Virus record (IMG/VR): IMGVR_UViG_3300022891_000006
Span: 1 to 38,976 of that record
Length of the DNA stretch: 38,976 nt
Direction: 5' to 3' (one strand)
Source: a virus
Notes under the pieces: generated by a model
What the model was told of the DNA's origin: nothing
Database searches by the model: none
Seen by the model: only the letters and a program-made list of their open reading frames with translations
Translations under genes and position numbers: made by a program
Shown here: piece by piece, positions 17,746-26,179 of the stretch
Layout of the letters: each line of letters opens with the position of its first letter
Numbering within the stretch: the first letter of the stretch is position 1

Positions 17746-18773
17746 TACGCGCCCACCGTCCTGATGTAGCCGACCGGGTAGCGGGTGCCCTCGGTCGGGT
17801 TGTCGTTGTTGATGGTGTTGCTGACCTGCCAGCCCACCCGGAACTTGAGCCGGATGGCCTGCATGTCCTGCTGCGGCAGGTTGTAGACGATGTTGCCGTC
17901 CTCGTCGGTGATGACGCCCTCGGTGATCAACTTGTACTCGATCCCGGACTTCACGCCGACGAGGAAGTTGTTCCAGTCCCCGCCGATGAGCGCGACGCCG
18001 TTGACGCCAGCGCCACCGGAGACGGGCCAGAGGCCACGCATCGGGTACATGATCGGCACGCCGTCGACCGACTTCAGGTCACCGCCGACGCGACCGTCAT
18101 CCAACTTGCGGCCGGTGGTGTCGCGGGCCTTGCGGAACTTCGACCGGGTCGAGATCGGGCTGAGGTAGGCGGTGGTGTCGTAGCCGTCCTCTTCGATCTT
18201 GCCGATGAGGTTGTCCAGGTCGCCCATGAACCCACCGGCTGCGGCGTTCGACGCGCCGAAGTCGACGTAGTTACCAGCCGCAGCGGCGGCGGCGATGACG
18301 TTGGTGGGGAACGAGGCGGGGGCGTTGACGCCGAAGAACACCGCTGAGTCGAGGACCCGGGCGAAGGCTTCCACCAGCAGTGGCTGGGCCTCGTCCCAGA
18401 TGTCGACGGCGACGTCCTCCATCACGTTGTCCGCCACCGGCATGATCACGGCGATCTCTTCGATCGTCATGTACCGGTTGGCCCAGGACATCTCGGTGGT
18501 CTGCTTGAGACCGGTGTCGCCGACCACCCAGTACGCGATGGGAAGCGCGCTCAGGATGGGGAATCGGACCGAGTTGCCGCTGACCGGGATGGGTCGAAAC
18601 AACTGGAGTACCGAAGAGTCCTCCGTGGCCTTGCCGAGCATCTCCTTGGAGACCTCTTCGGGGATCAGCGGAGAAACGTCGGTACGGGTCGTGAGGGAGT
18701 CGTACGCGCCACCGGCGAAGCCGAAAATCGGCTTCCCGTTGCGCCGGTAGCCGATTGGCCTGGTCAGTTGCAC
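17745..18773 (-). CDS. Major capsid protein (HK97 fold)
   Basis: 342 residues. Features of HK97-fold capsids: an N-terminal arm, an E-loop region (SVRFPILSALPIAYWVVGDTG), a long spine helix region (DIWDEAQPLLVEAFARVLDSAVFFG) and a P/A domain ending IRLKFRVGWQVSNTINND. No separate protease domain is visible nearby apart from the scaffold. GTG start at 18773 with AGGAG 6 bases upstream. The first 30 residues contain IGYRRNGKPIFGFAGGA, which closely resembles the scaffold N-terminus (see findings). Confidence 0.9.
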   Translation of the reverse strand: MQLTRPIGYRRNGKPIFGFAGGAYDSLTTRTDVSPLIPEEVSKEMLGKATEDSSVLQLFRPIPVSGNSVRFPILSALPIAYWVVGDTGLKQTTEMSWANRYMTIEEIAVIMPVADNVMEDVAVDIWDEAQPLLVEAFARVLDSAVFFGVNAPASFPTNVIAAAAAAGNYVDFGASNAAAGGFMGDLDNLIGKIEEDGYDTTAYLSPISTRSKFRKARDTTGRKLDDGRVGGDLKSVDGVPIMYPMRGLWPVSGGAGVNGVALIGGDWNNFLVGVKSGIEYKLITEGVITDEDGNIVYNLPQQDMQAIRLKFRVGWQVSNTINNDNPTEGTRYPVGYIRTVGA

Positions 18774-18792
18774 TCTGCACTCCTGAGGGTCA

Positions 18793-18817
18793 GCCGCACC
18801 CCCTGGTGGAGTGCGGC
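18793..18817 (-). terminator. Hairpin between scaffold and capsid genes
   Basis: GCCGCAC (18793-18799) pairs perfectly with GTGCGGC (18811-18817) over an 11-base loop. It sits immediately after the scaffold stop and before the capsid ribosome site. It may act as a processing or mRNA stabilising stem that raises capsid yield rather than a terminator; no U-tract. Confidence 0.45.
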
Positions 18818-18818
18818 G

Positions 18819-19553
18819 TTAGCGTCCGCGCTTGTTCGCAGACTCCTTACGCAACTGAGCGCTGAAACCCTTGGCGGCGGGTGCCGTCTGGCGTGACCCA
18901 CCGTCGTAGTCGATCTCAGCGTCCGATGCGCCCTTCTTCCAGTGCGGGCGGTCTTTCAGCAGTCCGGCGAGCGCGCGGTCGATGGCCTTGACGTCAGGCT
19001 TGCCATCGTCACCGATGAGGTCTTCGATGTCGTCGCGCAGGGCCAAGACCGCGTCTCGCGGTGTCATGAACCCTGAAGTGGCGCGGGCCTCGATCTTCGA
19101 CTCGGTGATGGACTTCGCTGCGCTGAGATCGGCTTCGCGCTTGGCCTCGGCTCGCGCCTCCGCCTTGATCGCCTCGATGTCGACCGTCTGCTGTTGCTGC
19201 CCGTTCTGGTCGCCCGATCCGCCCTTGGTGCTGGTGCCGGTTCCCCCGGCAACCTTGGCCTTGAACTCGTCGAACGTCTTCACACCGGTGTCACGCATAA
19301 GAACCTTGAACTGGCGTGTTTCGCGCTTGGCGAGTTTGACTGCCTCGCGTTCGCGTTCCAGCGCCTTCTTCAGACCCTCGGTGCTGTCGGGGTCCGGCTC
19401 GTTGTCGTCTCCGCCATCGTCGCCGTCTCCGCCGTCACCATCACCGCCCCCACCGTCGCCATCTCCATCAGGTGCGCCACCGGCGAACGGCCAGATCGGT
19501 CGTCCATCGATTCGCGTTCCGAGCGGAGCAATGTTCAGGTAGGACAGGGACAT
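18819..19553 (-). CDS. Capsid scaffolding protein
   Basis: 244 residues. Gly/Asp-rich low-complexity stretch (about 27-57), then long charged helices (GLKKALEREREAVKLAKRET, EAIKAEARAEAKREADLSAA) and a basic C-terminus (AQLRKESANKRGR) are typical of siphophage scaffolds that direct procapsid assembly and then leave. It lies directly before the major capsid gene. The N-terminus LGTRIDGRPIWPFAGGA mirrors the capsid N-terminus. ATG at 19553 has GAGGAG 7 bases upstream. No serine protease triad is evident. Confidence 0.85.
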   Translation of the reverse strand: MSLSYLNIAPLGTRIDGRPIWPFAGGAPDGDGDGGGGDGDGGDGDDGGDDNEPDPDSTEGLKKALEREREAVKLAKRETRQFKVLMRDTGVKTFDEFKAKVAGGTGTSTKGGSGDQNGQQQQTVDIEAIKAEARAEAKREADLSAAKSITESKIEARATSGFMTPRDAVLALRDDIEDLIGDDGKPDVKAIDRALAGLLKDRPHWKKGASDAEIDYDGGSRQTAPAAKGFSAQLRKESANKRGR

Positions 19554-19571
19554 GCGTACTCCTCAGTGCGT

Positions 19572-19612
19572 GACAGCGTCCCGCTGCCGGTTGGTGATGG
19601 CGTCCCGCCATC
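19572..19612. repeat. Two tandem 7-bp stem-loops with the same loop
   Basis: GACAGCGTCCCGCTGCC (19572-19588, one G-U) and GATGGCGTCCCGCCATC (19596-19612, perfect) are successive hairpins sharing the core GCGTCCCGC. They lie in the 97-base gap between the MuF-like gene and the scaffold ATG, in the mRNA leader of the scaffold. Likely an RNA processing or attenuation site. Confidence 0.5.
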
Positions 19613-19650
19613 CGAGCGAAGTTCTGACCAGTGGGCATCCCGCCCGCCGA

Positions 19651-20775
19651 TCACTGCACAATGTAGCCGAAGCGCGCAAGCATCGCGGTCGCAACCTCGC
19701 GGTCACCTCGGGCGTCCTTCATGATCTGCCACGGTGTGGGCCTGCGGACCTTCGAGCCTTTCCGTCCGTAATACCCACGCCGGGTAGTGCCTTCGCGGGT
19801 GTACCGGCGACCACCGTCAGCGGTATACATCCCGTTCTTGCGCGCGGTCGCGTTCACCACCTGATTGATGTCCGCTCCGGCCCGGATCGCTTCAGCATTG
19901 GCCTTCCCAAACAGCACGTCCTGATCGCGCTCCGACAGTGACGCGAAGTACTCATCAGGATCGACAGTGACGCCGGACGCAGCGGCCACCGTCACCGGCA
20001 TGTGCTTGCAGTCGCAGTTCGGGTGACGCAGGAAGCCATCGGACCATTTGTAGAACCGACCGGCCAGGATCACGCACCGACCGCAGGACGGTGGATCGAG
20101 GACCCGAATCCACCCGAGGGTGACCCGCTCGCCGGTGCGGACAACGCGGGGCGGTGGGGCCACGGCGGGCTCTCGCGCCGGTTCCCGCAGATCCACCGGC
20201 CGGGCCTGGGTCGGCATGGTCCGCAGCGGTTCGCTCCGGCGCACCGGCTGACGGTTCTGGACCTTGCGGACGTCGTCGGCGACGATCAGGACGGTGGCGT
20301 CGGCGGCGCGGCTGGCGTCGCTGACCTGGGTCTTGACCACCATCTTGAGGAAGTCCGCACCGGCCTCCATCGCCTGCGCCGGGGTGTCGCCGCGTCGCTC
20401 CCGCTGCCGGACCCGGATCACGGCACCGGCCAGCAGGCTGTCGAGATCCCGGTTGTCCGAGGCGATCCCGGCGAAAGCGTCGTAGTCGATCTCGGGGATC
20501 TCGCCGAGGTCCAGGCCCAGCGGTGTCAGCACCCGCCGGTAGTAGTCCTCGGAGTCCTGCGCGGCGATCCGCTGCGCGATCGAGAGCAGCGTGTAGATCC
20601 GGTTCCCGATGCCACCGACCCAGTCCTGGACGATCGTTGACACTTCCATCGCCAGGAAGATCGCCATGATCTGAGCGACGGCGGCCTGCCGCTGGTCGGC
20701 CTGGGCCTGCTGGCGGGCCTGCGCGACGGCCAGCGCGAGTTCGACCTCCCGCAGACCCTCGGTCATGGTGCTCAT
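19651..20775 (-). CDS. MuF-like minor head protein
   Basis: 374 residues. N-terminal two thirds are helical (portal-contacting). A Cys/His cluster at about residues 230-262, PPSCGRCVILAGRFYKWSDG then HPNCDCKHMP, is the signature of phage MuF-like/VIP2-type minor head proteins that bind the portal and enter the capsid. No toxin or protease domain is recognised after it; the end is short and basic (GREVATAML-like). ATG at 20775 overlaps the portal stop by ATGA; a second ATG at 20766 is also possible. Confidence 0.8.
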   Translation of the reverse strand: MSTMTEGLREVELALAVAQARQQAQADQRQAAVAQIMAIFLAMEVSTIVQDWVGGIGNRIYTLLSIAQRIAAQDSEDYYRRVLTPLGLDLGEIPEIDYDAFAGIASDNRDLDSLLAGAVIRVRQRERRGDTPAQAMEAGADFLKMVVKTQVSDASRAADATVLIVADDVRKVQNRQPVRRSEPLRTMPTQARPVDLREPAREPAVAPPPRVVRTGERVTLGWIRVLDPPSCGRCVILAGRFYKWSDGFLRHPNCDCKHMPVTVAAASGVTVDPDEYFASLSERDQDVLFGKANAEAIRAGADINQVVNATARKNGMYTADGGRRYTREGTTRRGYYGRKGSKVRRPTPWQIMKDARGDREVATAMLARFGYIVQ

Positions 20776-22427
20776 TTCGCGGTCGCCTTAGCCACACCCG
20801 CCCCGCCGGGCCGCCCGGTGCCGTTGCCGCCCGCTCCGGCGGAGCCGCTGCCGCCGGTGGTCCGCCCGGATGTGCGCCGTGGTGTCCGGCCACCGATGGA
20901 GCCGGTGACCTTGGCGTCCTGCTGTGCGCGGAACGATTCGCCGAGCAGCGCGGTCGCGTCGTTCATCGCCATCTCCCGCTGCGCCTCTGCGGCCATGACC
21001 TTCCAGCGGGCGATCTCGGTCTGCGTCGCACCCCAGCGCTCCCACAGGGCTTCCTTCGGGACGCCGAGCGTGCCCATCTGCACCAGGGCCGACACGAGTT
21101 CGCCTTCGGTGCGGAAGCCGGGGTTTTTCCACATGACTTCCATGCTGTAGTCGCCCTGGGTCTGAATCCCGGCGATCTTGCGGACCATTCGTGCGGAGCC
21201 CTCCAGTCCGCCGTTCATGCCTCGCGAGCGCTGCCCGCACTTCGACACCAGGCCGGACTCGGATGCCACGAGGGTCTCCCCGTTCACGTTGGACAGGTCG
21301 CCGAGGAGGTACTGCGCCGGTGTCCGGCTGCGGGAGGCCATGTCCTTGACGTCGTCCAGTTTCGACGCGATGTAGCCCATCAGGTCAGCGGCGGCGAACT
21401 GCCCGAACTTCGTCTCGATCACCTCCGAGGTGATCATCCGGTTCTGGCCGACCTGGATCTCGGGGTTCGTGTTGCCCGCACCGTCCTTGTCCGGCCAGCC
21501 GGTCGCCCACTTCGCGGGGAACGCCCCGAAGTCCTGCGTCATGAGCCGGTCGACGACGGTCTTGATGATCCGGTCTTGGGTGTCGCAGAGGTCTTCCAGT
21601 TCGGACCGGCCGCCGGTGAGCAGACGCGGGTTGTTCGGCAGTTCCCAGATCGGGACCTCGCCGAGCCGGTTCGGCGCGGGCCACGACTCGCCCTTGACAC
21701 CCCGGCGCTGCCACACCGGCCGGATGTTCATCGTGCTGGCGGACGGTGATTTCGCCCGGTACTTGTAGATCTTGTCGGGAAGGTAGAGCGTGGCGTGGAT
21801 TTCGTCGGTCCAGTCGTCGCGCCACACCTTCAGCCCGGCGGCTGCCTCGGTCCGGCCGGTGCCGGGGTTGTACTCGACGATGCACTGTGATGAGTGCTCG
21901 ACCCACATCTTGGGAGTCTTCTCGTCCTTCGGGTTCGGGGCCACCAGCAGGTACGACTGACCGGTGATCGCGGCTTCCAGCAGACCTTGATCGAAGTAGG
22001 TGTCGAGGTCGTTGGCCTGCCAGATCCTCCACATCTCCATGTCCGCTTCGCCGAGGTCGGACGGCTCCTGCTCGGGCAGTTCGATGACGTTCGACGTCGG
22101 CGGCCGGACCGTCTCTGCCGGGATCTTCTTCTTGACCTTGGCCGGATCGTTGATGCGGAAGCCCTCGACGCTCATCCGCTCAACCTGCGCGTCGCAGACC
22201 AGGCCGGTGAAGTTGACCCGGCTCATCTTCATGATCCGGCGGAAGTCGTCCTCCGCCTGCGGGGCCAGCCAGGGCAGCGGGAACTCGCCACGGTAGTAGT
22301 CGTCGAACTTGTTGATGATCGGCATCCGGTGCTGCAACTGCACGTAGAGCCGGTGCACCCACCAGAGCGGAGACAGCACAGGGTGACCCCCGTTGCCGAT
22401 CGGCATCACGATTTCGAGGTCAGCCAC
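20772..22427 (-). CDS. Portal protein
   Basis: 551 residues, in the length range of SPP1 gp6-like portals. Forms the dodecameric DNA channel at one capsid vertex. Features: RLYVQLQHRMPIINKFDDYYRG near the N-terminus, FTGLVCDAQVERMSVEGFR, then stem and wing regions with DTQDRIIKTVVDRLMTQ and SRTPAQYLLGDLSNVNGETL, all usual in actinophage portals; a disordered Gly/Thr-rich tail ends the chain. GTG at 22427 has AAAGGG 7 bases upstream and lies 13 bases after the terminase stop; the open frame to 22469 runs into that gene and is not used. Confidence 0.9.
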   Translation of the reverse strand: MADLEIVMPIGNGGHPVLSPLWWVHRLYVQLQHRMPIINKFDDYYRGEFPLPWLAPQAEDDFRRIMKMSRVNFTGLVCDAQVERMSVEGFRINDPAKVKKKIPAETVRPPTSNVIELPEQEPSDLGEADMEMWRIWQANDLDTYFDQGLLEAAITGQSYLLVAPNPKDEKTPKMWVEHSSQCIVEYNPGTGRTEAAAGLKVWRDDWTDEIHATLYLPDKIYKYRAKSPSASTMNIRPVWQRRGVKGESWPAPNRLGEVPIWELPNNPRLLTGGRSELEDLCDTQDRIIKTVVDRLMTQDFGAFPAKWATGWPDKDGAGNTNPEIQVGQNRMITSEVIETKFGQFAAADLMGYIASKLDDVKDMASRSRTPAQYLLGDLSNVNGETLVASESGLVSKCGQRSRGMNGGLEGSARMVRKIAGIQTQGDYSMEVMWKNPGFRTEGELVSALVQMGTLGVPKEALWERWGATQTEIARWKVMAAEAQREMAMNDATALLGESFRAQQDAKVTGSIGGRTPRRTSGRTTGGSGSAGAGGNGTGRPGGAGVAKATAK

Positions 22428-22440
22428 GGTGCACCCTTTC

Positions 22441-24129
22441 TCAGTACGATCTGGTCGCGCCCACGGCACGGGTCAACTTGCTCGGTGGTTTCCATGCCGC
22501 CGGTCCTTCGATGTGGAGGTCGGCCGCTGCCTCGTGTGCCAGCACGTCTGCCATCGCGAGGTCGATCTTACGGTGAGGGTCGGGCTTGCCCAGGAGGTAC
22601 TTGTCCTGAGGCTTCGCGACCTTCCGTGCGTTGCTGATGTGGTCGGCGGTCATCGGGTCGCCGTCGTGCTTGGTCCGGCCGGACAGCAGGTCGTTGCGGG
22701 CGCGCTTCAGGGCCAGGAACATCTGGTCGATCCGCCACGTCGCCCACTCGTGCACAACGTCCTCGTCGGCCAGCAACGCCCACTCGCCGATCTCGGTGCG
22801 CCAGTCGCGAGGGTCGCAATAGAACTTCCGGAGCCGGTACTTGGCGATGATCTCGGTGACGGCGGTGTGCACCTCGCCGCGTGGGATCGATCCGTTCCAC
22901 TCTGCGGGGTTCCAGTAGCACAGCCGGTTGTCCGGCCCGTACCTCGGTGTGAAGCGGTAGCCGTCCTGGGTTTCCAGCCGGATGCCGGTCCAGTCGTCGT
23001 TGTCCGATCCGTCGAATCCTCCGGCGACGGCTTCGCCGACCGGGTCCGGCCGCCACAGGTGGTGTGTTTCCCACTGGGTGTCCTCGATCCACTGCCCGAG
23101 TCCGGCGACGAGCCGGTTGCCGTAGAACCGTTCGGCCTGGCCGGGGTCGGTCTGGAGGATCTCGAAAGCCTCGGCCTCGATGCCGTCCAGGTCCACCCAG
23201 TGACTTCCGGCGTACACGTACTTGTGGATGCGCCGCCGTTCGCGTTTGTTGGTGTAGGACAGGTTCTTTGGTGGAGTGCGATGCAGGCGGAAGATGTCCC
23301 CGGCGGTGAGCGCTGCGAGCGCGGTCTTCTGTGCGACCGAGTTCTCGCTCGGGTCCCAGGCGTTCGTGGTTTCGACGATCCGCCCGCCCATGCCGGAGGC
23401 ACCACGGCGCTGGGTTTGTGCGACCTTGACCATGTTGCCGCCCTTGCCGTCCTTGCTGGCGGGCAGCCACAGGCCGACCTCGTCCTGGGGGACGAACGTG
23501 ACGCGCTGGCCGAGGCGTGACTGGTTGTTCGACGTGACGGTCTCGATCCGGCCGCCGCCGGGGAGTTTGATCCATTCGGTGCCGACCCGCGAGACGATGT
23601 TCGCGAGCGGTCCCTCCTCCACCATCGGCCGGAGCGCGCCGTAGATGTTGTCGGTCTGCTCCTCACTGAACGCGGTGATCTGAATGATGGGTGTGGGCCA
23701 GGGGATTCCCATGGGCTCGCCGGTGGCGTAGGTGTACGTCCAGCCGCAACCGCATCCGTGGTCGATGCACCGGTACTGCTCGCCGCCGTCCGCCCACCCG
23801 GCGAACATGGCGGGGCCGACACCTTCGAGGCAGCACTGTGACGCGGTCAGCGGTCCCTTGCCGGACTTCTGCGGCATGACGATCTGGGAGCGCCGGTTGT
23901 GGAACGCCGGGGCTCCCATGCCGGGCACACCACGCTTGAGTCGCGCGGTGGGCTTCACTCGATAGTGGTTGGCGTAGAACCATCCTTGCCAGTCGCACAG
24001 CAGGTACGGCTTGCCCTTGTTGAATCCGTCAGGGATGACGCAGTGCGCCTCGACCCAGTCAATGGTGATCCACATGACCGGGAAGTCGATGACGAACTCC
24101 TCCGGCGAGGTCGCCAGCGCCGGGCTCAT
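22441..24129 (-). CDS. terL: Large terminase subunit (ATPase and nuclease)
   Basis: 562 residues. Drives DNA packaging and cuts the concatemer. A Walker A variant PQKSGKGP occurs near residue 87, a Walker B-like VTFVPQDEVG near 211, and the SNNQSRLG coupling region lies before it. The nuclease half shows GGFDGSDNDDWTG (first metal Asp), KFYCDPRDW and a final KIDLAMADVLAHEA acidic motif. ATG at 24129 overlaps the small upstream gene as ATGA. Length and motif order match Terminase_1-type enzymes. Confidence 0.92.
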   Translation of the reverse strand: MSPALATSPEEFVIDFPVMWITIDWVEAHCVIPDGFNKGKPYLLCDWQGWFYANHYRVKPTARLKRGVPGMGAPAFHNRRSQIVMPQKSGKGPLTASQCCLEGVGPAMFAGWADGGEQYRCIDHGCGCGWTYTYATGEPMGIPWPTPIIQITAFSEEQTDNIYGALRPMVEEGPLANIVSRVGTEWIKLPGGGRIETVTSNNQSRLGQRVTFVPQDEVGLWLPASKDGKGGNMVKVAQTQRRGASGMGGRIVETTNAWDPSENSVAQKTALAALTAGDIFRLHRTPPKNLSYTNKRERRRIHKYVYAGSHWVDLDGIEAEAFEILQTDPGQAERFYGNRLVAGLGQWIEDTQWETHHLWRPDPVGEAVAGGFDGSDNDDWTGIRLETQDGYRFTPRYGPDNRLCYWNPAEWNGSIPRGEVHTAVTEIIAKYRLRKFYCDPRDWRTEIGEWALLADEDVVHEWATWRIDQMFLALKRARNDLLSGRTKHDGDPMTADHISNARKVAKPQDKYLLGKPDPHRKIDLAMADVLAHEAAADLHIEGPAAWKPPSKLTRAVGATRSY

Positions 24130-24410
24130 CGCGCGGAATGCTGGGCCGGGTCGAAGTTGTCCGGCGCGACGCAGGCCCAGCGTGAGGACACGAGCAGGAA
24201 TTCCCCGCCGAGGAGCGGCGACATCGCTTGCTTCGTAATGACTTCCGGCGCGCGGTCGGTGCGCAGTTCGACACCGTGCTCACGGCAGACCTGTTCGGCC
24301 TTGACCCGCAGCCGGTTGATGATTTCCTTTGAGGCGGTGGTCGAGTCGCCCATATTGAGGACGTCAGCGTTCGGGATGTCCAGTTCGACGTCCATCATGA
24401 TGTCTTTCAC
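24126..24410 (-). CDS. Small protein between terminase subunits
   Basis: 94 residues: MKDIMMDVELDIPNAD, a helical centre (TTASKEIINRLRVKAEQVCREHG) and a C-terminal LLVSSRWACVAPDNFDP. Not recognised. It is inserted between small and large terminase genes, overlaps terL by 4 bases and follows the small terminase by 11 bases. It could be a terminase accessory factor; no HNH motif is present. Confidence 0.7.
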   Translation of the reverse strand: MKDIMMDVELDIPNADVLNMGDSTTASKEIINRLRVKAEQVCREHGVELRTDRAPEVITKQAMSPLLGGEFLLVSSRWACVAPDNFDPAQHSAR

Positions 24411-24421
24411 TGTGGTGCTCC

Positions 24422-25033
24422 TTAGAAGGGGATGTCGGACTGTGGCTCGTCATCTTCGTCCACGTCCTCGTCTTCGTCCTCTTCGTCTTCGCTCGGGGCC
24501 TCGGCGGAGGGATCTGGCCCGGGTTGCCCGACGATCTTGAATCCGAGTCGTTCGCGGGCTCCGCCGGGCGCAGCGCTGTGGATAGCGGTTACCGTGCCTG
24601 GTTCGCCCTCCTCGCCGATTGCCGCTGCGATCGCTGCGGCTTCGTTGGTTCCGGCCACGACGTAGCGCGCGGACATCATGGAATTGGCGGTGAGCAGGAG
24701 TTCGTTCTGGAGTTGCTTGGCCAGGGTCCGGCCGCCGAGCGGGCCGTCCGGCTGCATGGCCTGGACGTAGACGCGCACGTACAGGGCGACCTGGTCGAAC
24801 AGTCGGTCGGCTTCCCAGATCAGCGCCTGTGGCAGCGCCCACAGGGTGCGCCAGCGCAGCAACTCCTGCGATGACGGCGGTGGGACGTCGTCCGGCCACT
24901 CTGGCGCGGGGCCGATGCGTCCGGCGGACGGCAGGAACGTCCAGTCCTTGCCGTCACGCTTACGGTTCAGTGCGTTCGGGTCGGCCGCCGGGCCTGATCC
25001 AGCCCTCGCGCCGCCGCTTCCTCGTCCACCCAT
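24422..25033 (-). CDS. Small terminase subunit
   Basis: 203 residues. N-terminal Gly/basic arm (MGGRGSGGARAGSG), PPPSSQELLRWRTLWALPQA, a helical oligomerisation core (WEADRLFDQVALYVRVYVQAM) and a very acidic tail (EDEEDEDEDVDEDDEPQ). This layout and the position before terL match actinophage small terminases that bind the packaging site. ATG at 25033 was chosen; the frame is open to 25156 but the upstream part includes a perfect hairpin and would read through it. The promoter predicted at 25189-25218 gives a leader of about 150 bases. Confidence 0.75.
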   Translation of the reverse strand: MGGRGSGGARAGSGPAADPNALNRKRDGKDWTFLPSAGRIGPAPEWPDDVPPPSSQELLRWRTLWALPQALIWEADRLFDQVALYVRVYVQAMQPDGPLGGRTLAKQLQNELLLTANSMMSARYVVAGTNEAAAIAAAIGEEGEPGTVTAIHSAAPGGARERLGFKIVGQPGPDPSAEAPSEDEEDEDEDVDEDDEPQSDIPF

Positions 25034-25050
25034 GGCCTGATGGTAGACGT

Positions 25051-25090
25051 ACGGAAGGCCCGACCCCCTGTGCGAGGTCGGGCCTTCCGT
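25051..25090. terminator. Perfect 15-bp hairpin in small terminase leader
   Basis: ACGGAAGGCCCGACC (25051-25065) pairs fully with GGTCGGGCCTTCCGT (25076-25090), 10-base loop, 17 bases before the small terminase ATG. No U-run on either strand. It lies between a predicted promoter and the first late gene, so it may attenuate late transcription or protect the mRNA 5' region. Confidence 0.7.
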
Positions 25091-25188
25091 TGCCGGTCGC
25101 GCTCTAGTCGAGCAGGCTACGAGCACGAAGTTATGACGACGACGTGTGCGAGCCATGGCCGAGCAGGCTGTGCGACCGATCTGGTTAC

Positions 25189-25218
25189 ACCTTACAGGAC
25201 TTGACTAGTCCTTGTCCA
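25189..25218 (-). promoter_or_regulatory. Predicted promoter for terminase/structural operon
   Basis: On the minus strand TGGACA (25218-25213), 18 bases, then TAAGGT (25194-25189), directly after the stop of the small exported peptide gene. The spacer contains the GACTAGTC palindrome. The same 18-bp segment ACTTGACTAGTCCTTGTC (plus form, 25199-25216) is repeated exactly at 26820-26837 in another promoter. Confidence 0.5.
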
Positions 25219-25222
25219 GTGG

Positions 25223-25327
25223 TCAGCACTGGCCGCAGGCGACGGTGGCCGACGCGGGAGCGACGGTCGCGGCGCTGAAGCCGAACGCCAGGGTTACGGC
25301 GATGAGCACGGTGGCTGCCTTCCTCAT
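25223..25327 (-). CDS. Exported micro-peptide precursor with CxxC end
   Basis: 34 residues, too short for ordinary gene calling. MRKAATVLIAVTLAFGF begins a textbook Sec signal peptide; APASA then gives an AxA cleavage site, leaving a mature peptide of only about seven residues, TVACGQC. AAGGAGG sits 7 bases before ATG 25327, the best ribosome site in the region, so translation is likely. It lies between the Ig-like gene and the terminase promoter. Roles could include extracellular signalling peptide, lipid-exposed or redox CxxC peptide, or a signal-peptide-only regulator; none is shown by the sequence. Confidence 0.65.
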   Translation of the reverse strand: MRKAATVLIAVTLAFGFSAATVAPASATVACGQC

Positions 25328-25373
25328 GGTGGAACCTCCTTCCGGGGGTGTTGTCGGGGCGGGGGAACGGATT

Positions 25374-25745
25374 TCAGGGCTCGACGGGCGGGTTTTCCGG
25401 GGCGGGCTCGTCGGCGGGCGGGGCGTCGTCGAACCGGCTGACGGGCACGCCGGTGCCGATGGCGATGGCGAACACGTCGCCCTCGACGACGTCGAACGCG
25501 AGGGAGCCGACGTAGTCGGGGACGCCGTCCACGTCGGTGTCGTTGGAGACGGTCACGGTCGCGGTGCCCAGCGGGCCGACAGTGACGGCCTCGAACGTGC
25601 CGTCGCCGTTGTCGGTCACGGTCAGAACGCTGTCGTCGCTGGATACGGCGACGAGGGTGCCGACCGCGTCCTTGTCGAGTACGTTTCCGGCGCGGTCGGT
25701 GAAGGTGACGGCGAGCGCGACTTTCTGGTCTGCCTTGAGCAGCAT
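25374..25745 (-). CDS. Ig-like (BIG-type) domain protein
   Basis: 123 residues. KVALAVTFTDRAGNVLDKDA, VAVSSDDSVLTVTDNGDGTFEAVTVGP (read in two parts) and GTATVTVSNDTDVDG form a bacterial Ig-like domain of the kind used on phage capsids and tails for weak binding to surface carbohydrates; the tail is acidic and Pro-rich (PPADEPAPENPPVEP). ATG at 25745 has AGGGG 7 bases upstream. An in-frame extension to 25889 adds a basic Arg-rich segment and is less likely. It precedes the packaging genes, an uncommon place for a virion Ig protein. Confidence 0.7.
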   Translation of the reverse strand: MLLKADQKVALAVTFTDRAGNVLDKDAVGTLVAVSSDDSVLTVTDNGDGTFEAVTVGPLGTATVTVSNDTDVDGVPDYVGSLAFDVVEGDVFAIAIGTGVPVSRFDDAPPADEPAPENPPVEP

Positions 25746-26179
25746 TGTGAACCCCTGTTCGTTCTGTGCGGATCGCCGCTTCGCCGGACGGCGACGCGGA
25801 GTTGAGGTGGGGTGGACGATTTCGCGCTGGCTGACCGGTCCGATGCGCCAGCGCGCGCGTGCGCGTTGACGGACGGGCCTGACCTGCATGGAGACGTCGA
25901 ACCCCGAGTCGAAAATACTGATGACGCACCTCCAGTCGGTGCTTGCAGGATCGAGCGTAGCCGATCGTGGACGCAGAGCAGCCCGGCGACAGGCTCAGGG
26001 CAATTCGGGCGTATTGGGTCAGGGCGTACCCTGTCCGGAACGGGTCCGATGCAGCCGTGAGATGGTCTGTGCCGGGCTGATGCTCTCCATTGCGACCGGC
26101 TGGAGATCGACCGGTGCTGTGTTCAGCCCCAGGACCCCAACAGCCGTTAGGGCTACCTGTTTACAGGCCGAACCTCGCG
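25746..26179. other. 434-base gap without a convincing gene
   Basis: Both strands have open stretches, but none with a ribosome site and sensible composition. A minus-strand frame continuing through the tRNA gene to 26019 is discounted. Plus-strand CGCGCGCGTGCGCG at 25853-25866 is a CG-alternating tract. I see no clear promoter or terminator; the interval probably forms the leader or processing region between the tRNA and the Ig-like gene. Confidence 0.4.

Noticed and set aside
25374-25889. Arg-rich 48-residue extension of the Ig-like protein
   Set aside because: No ribosome site at 25889 and atypical composition; AGGGG precedes ATG 25745.
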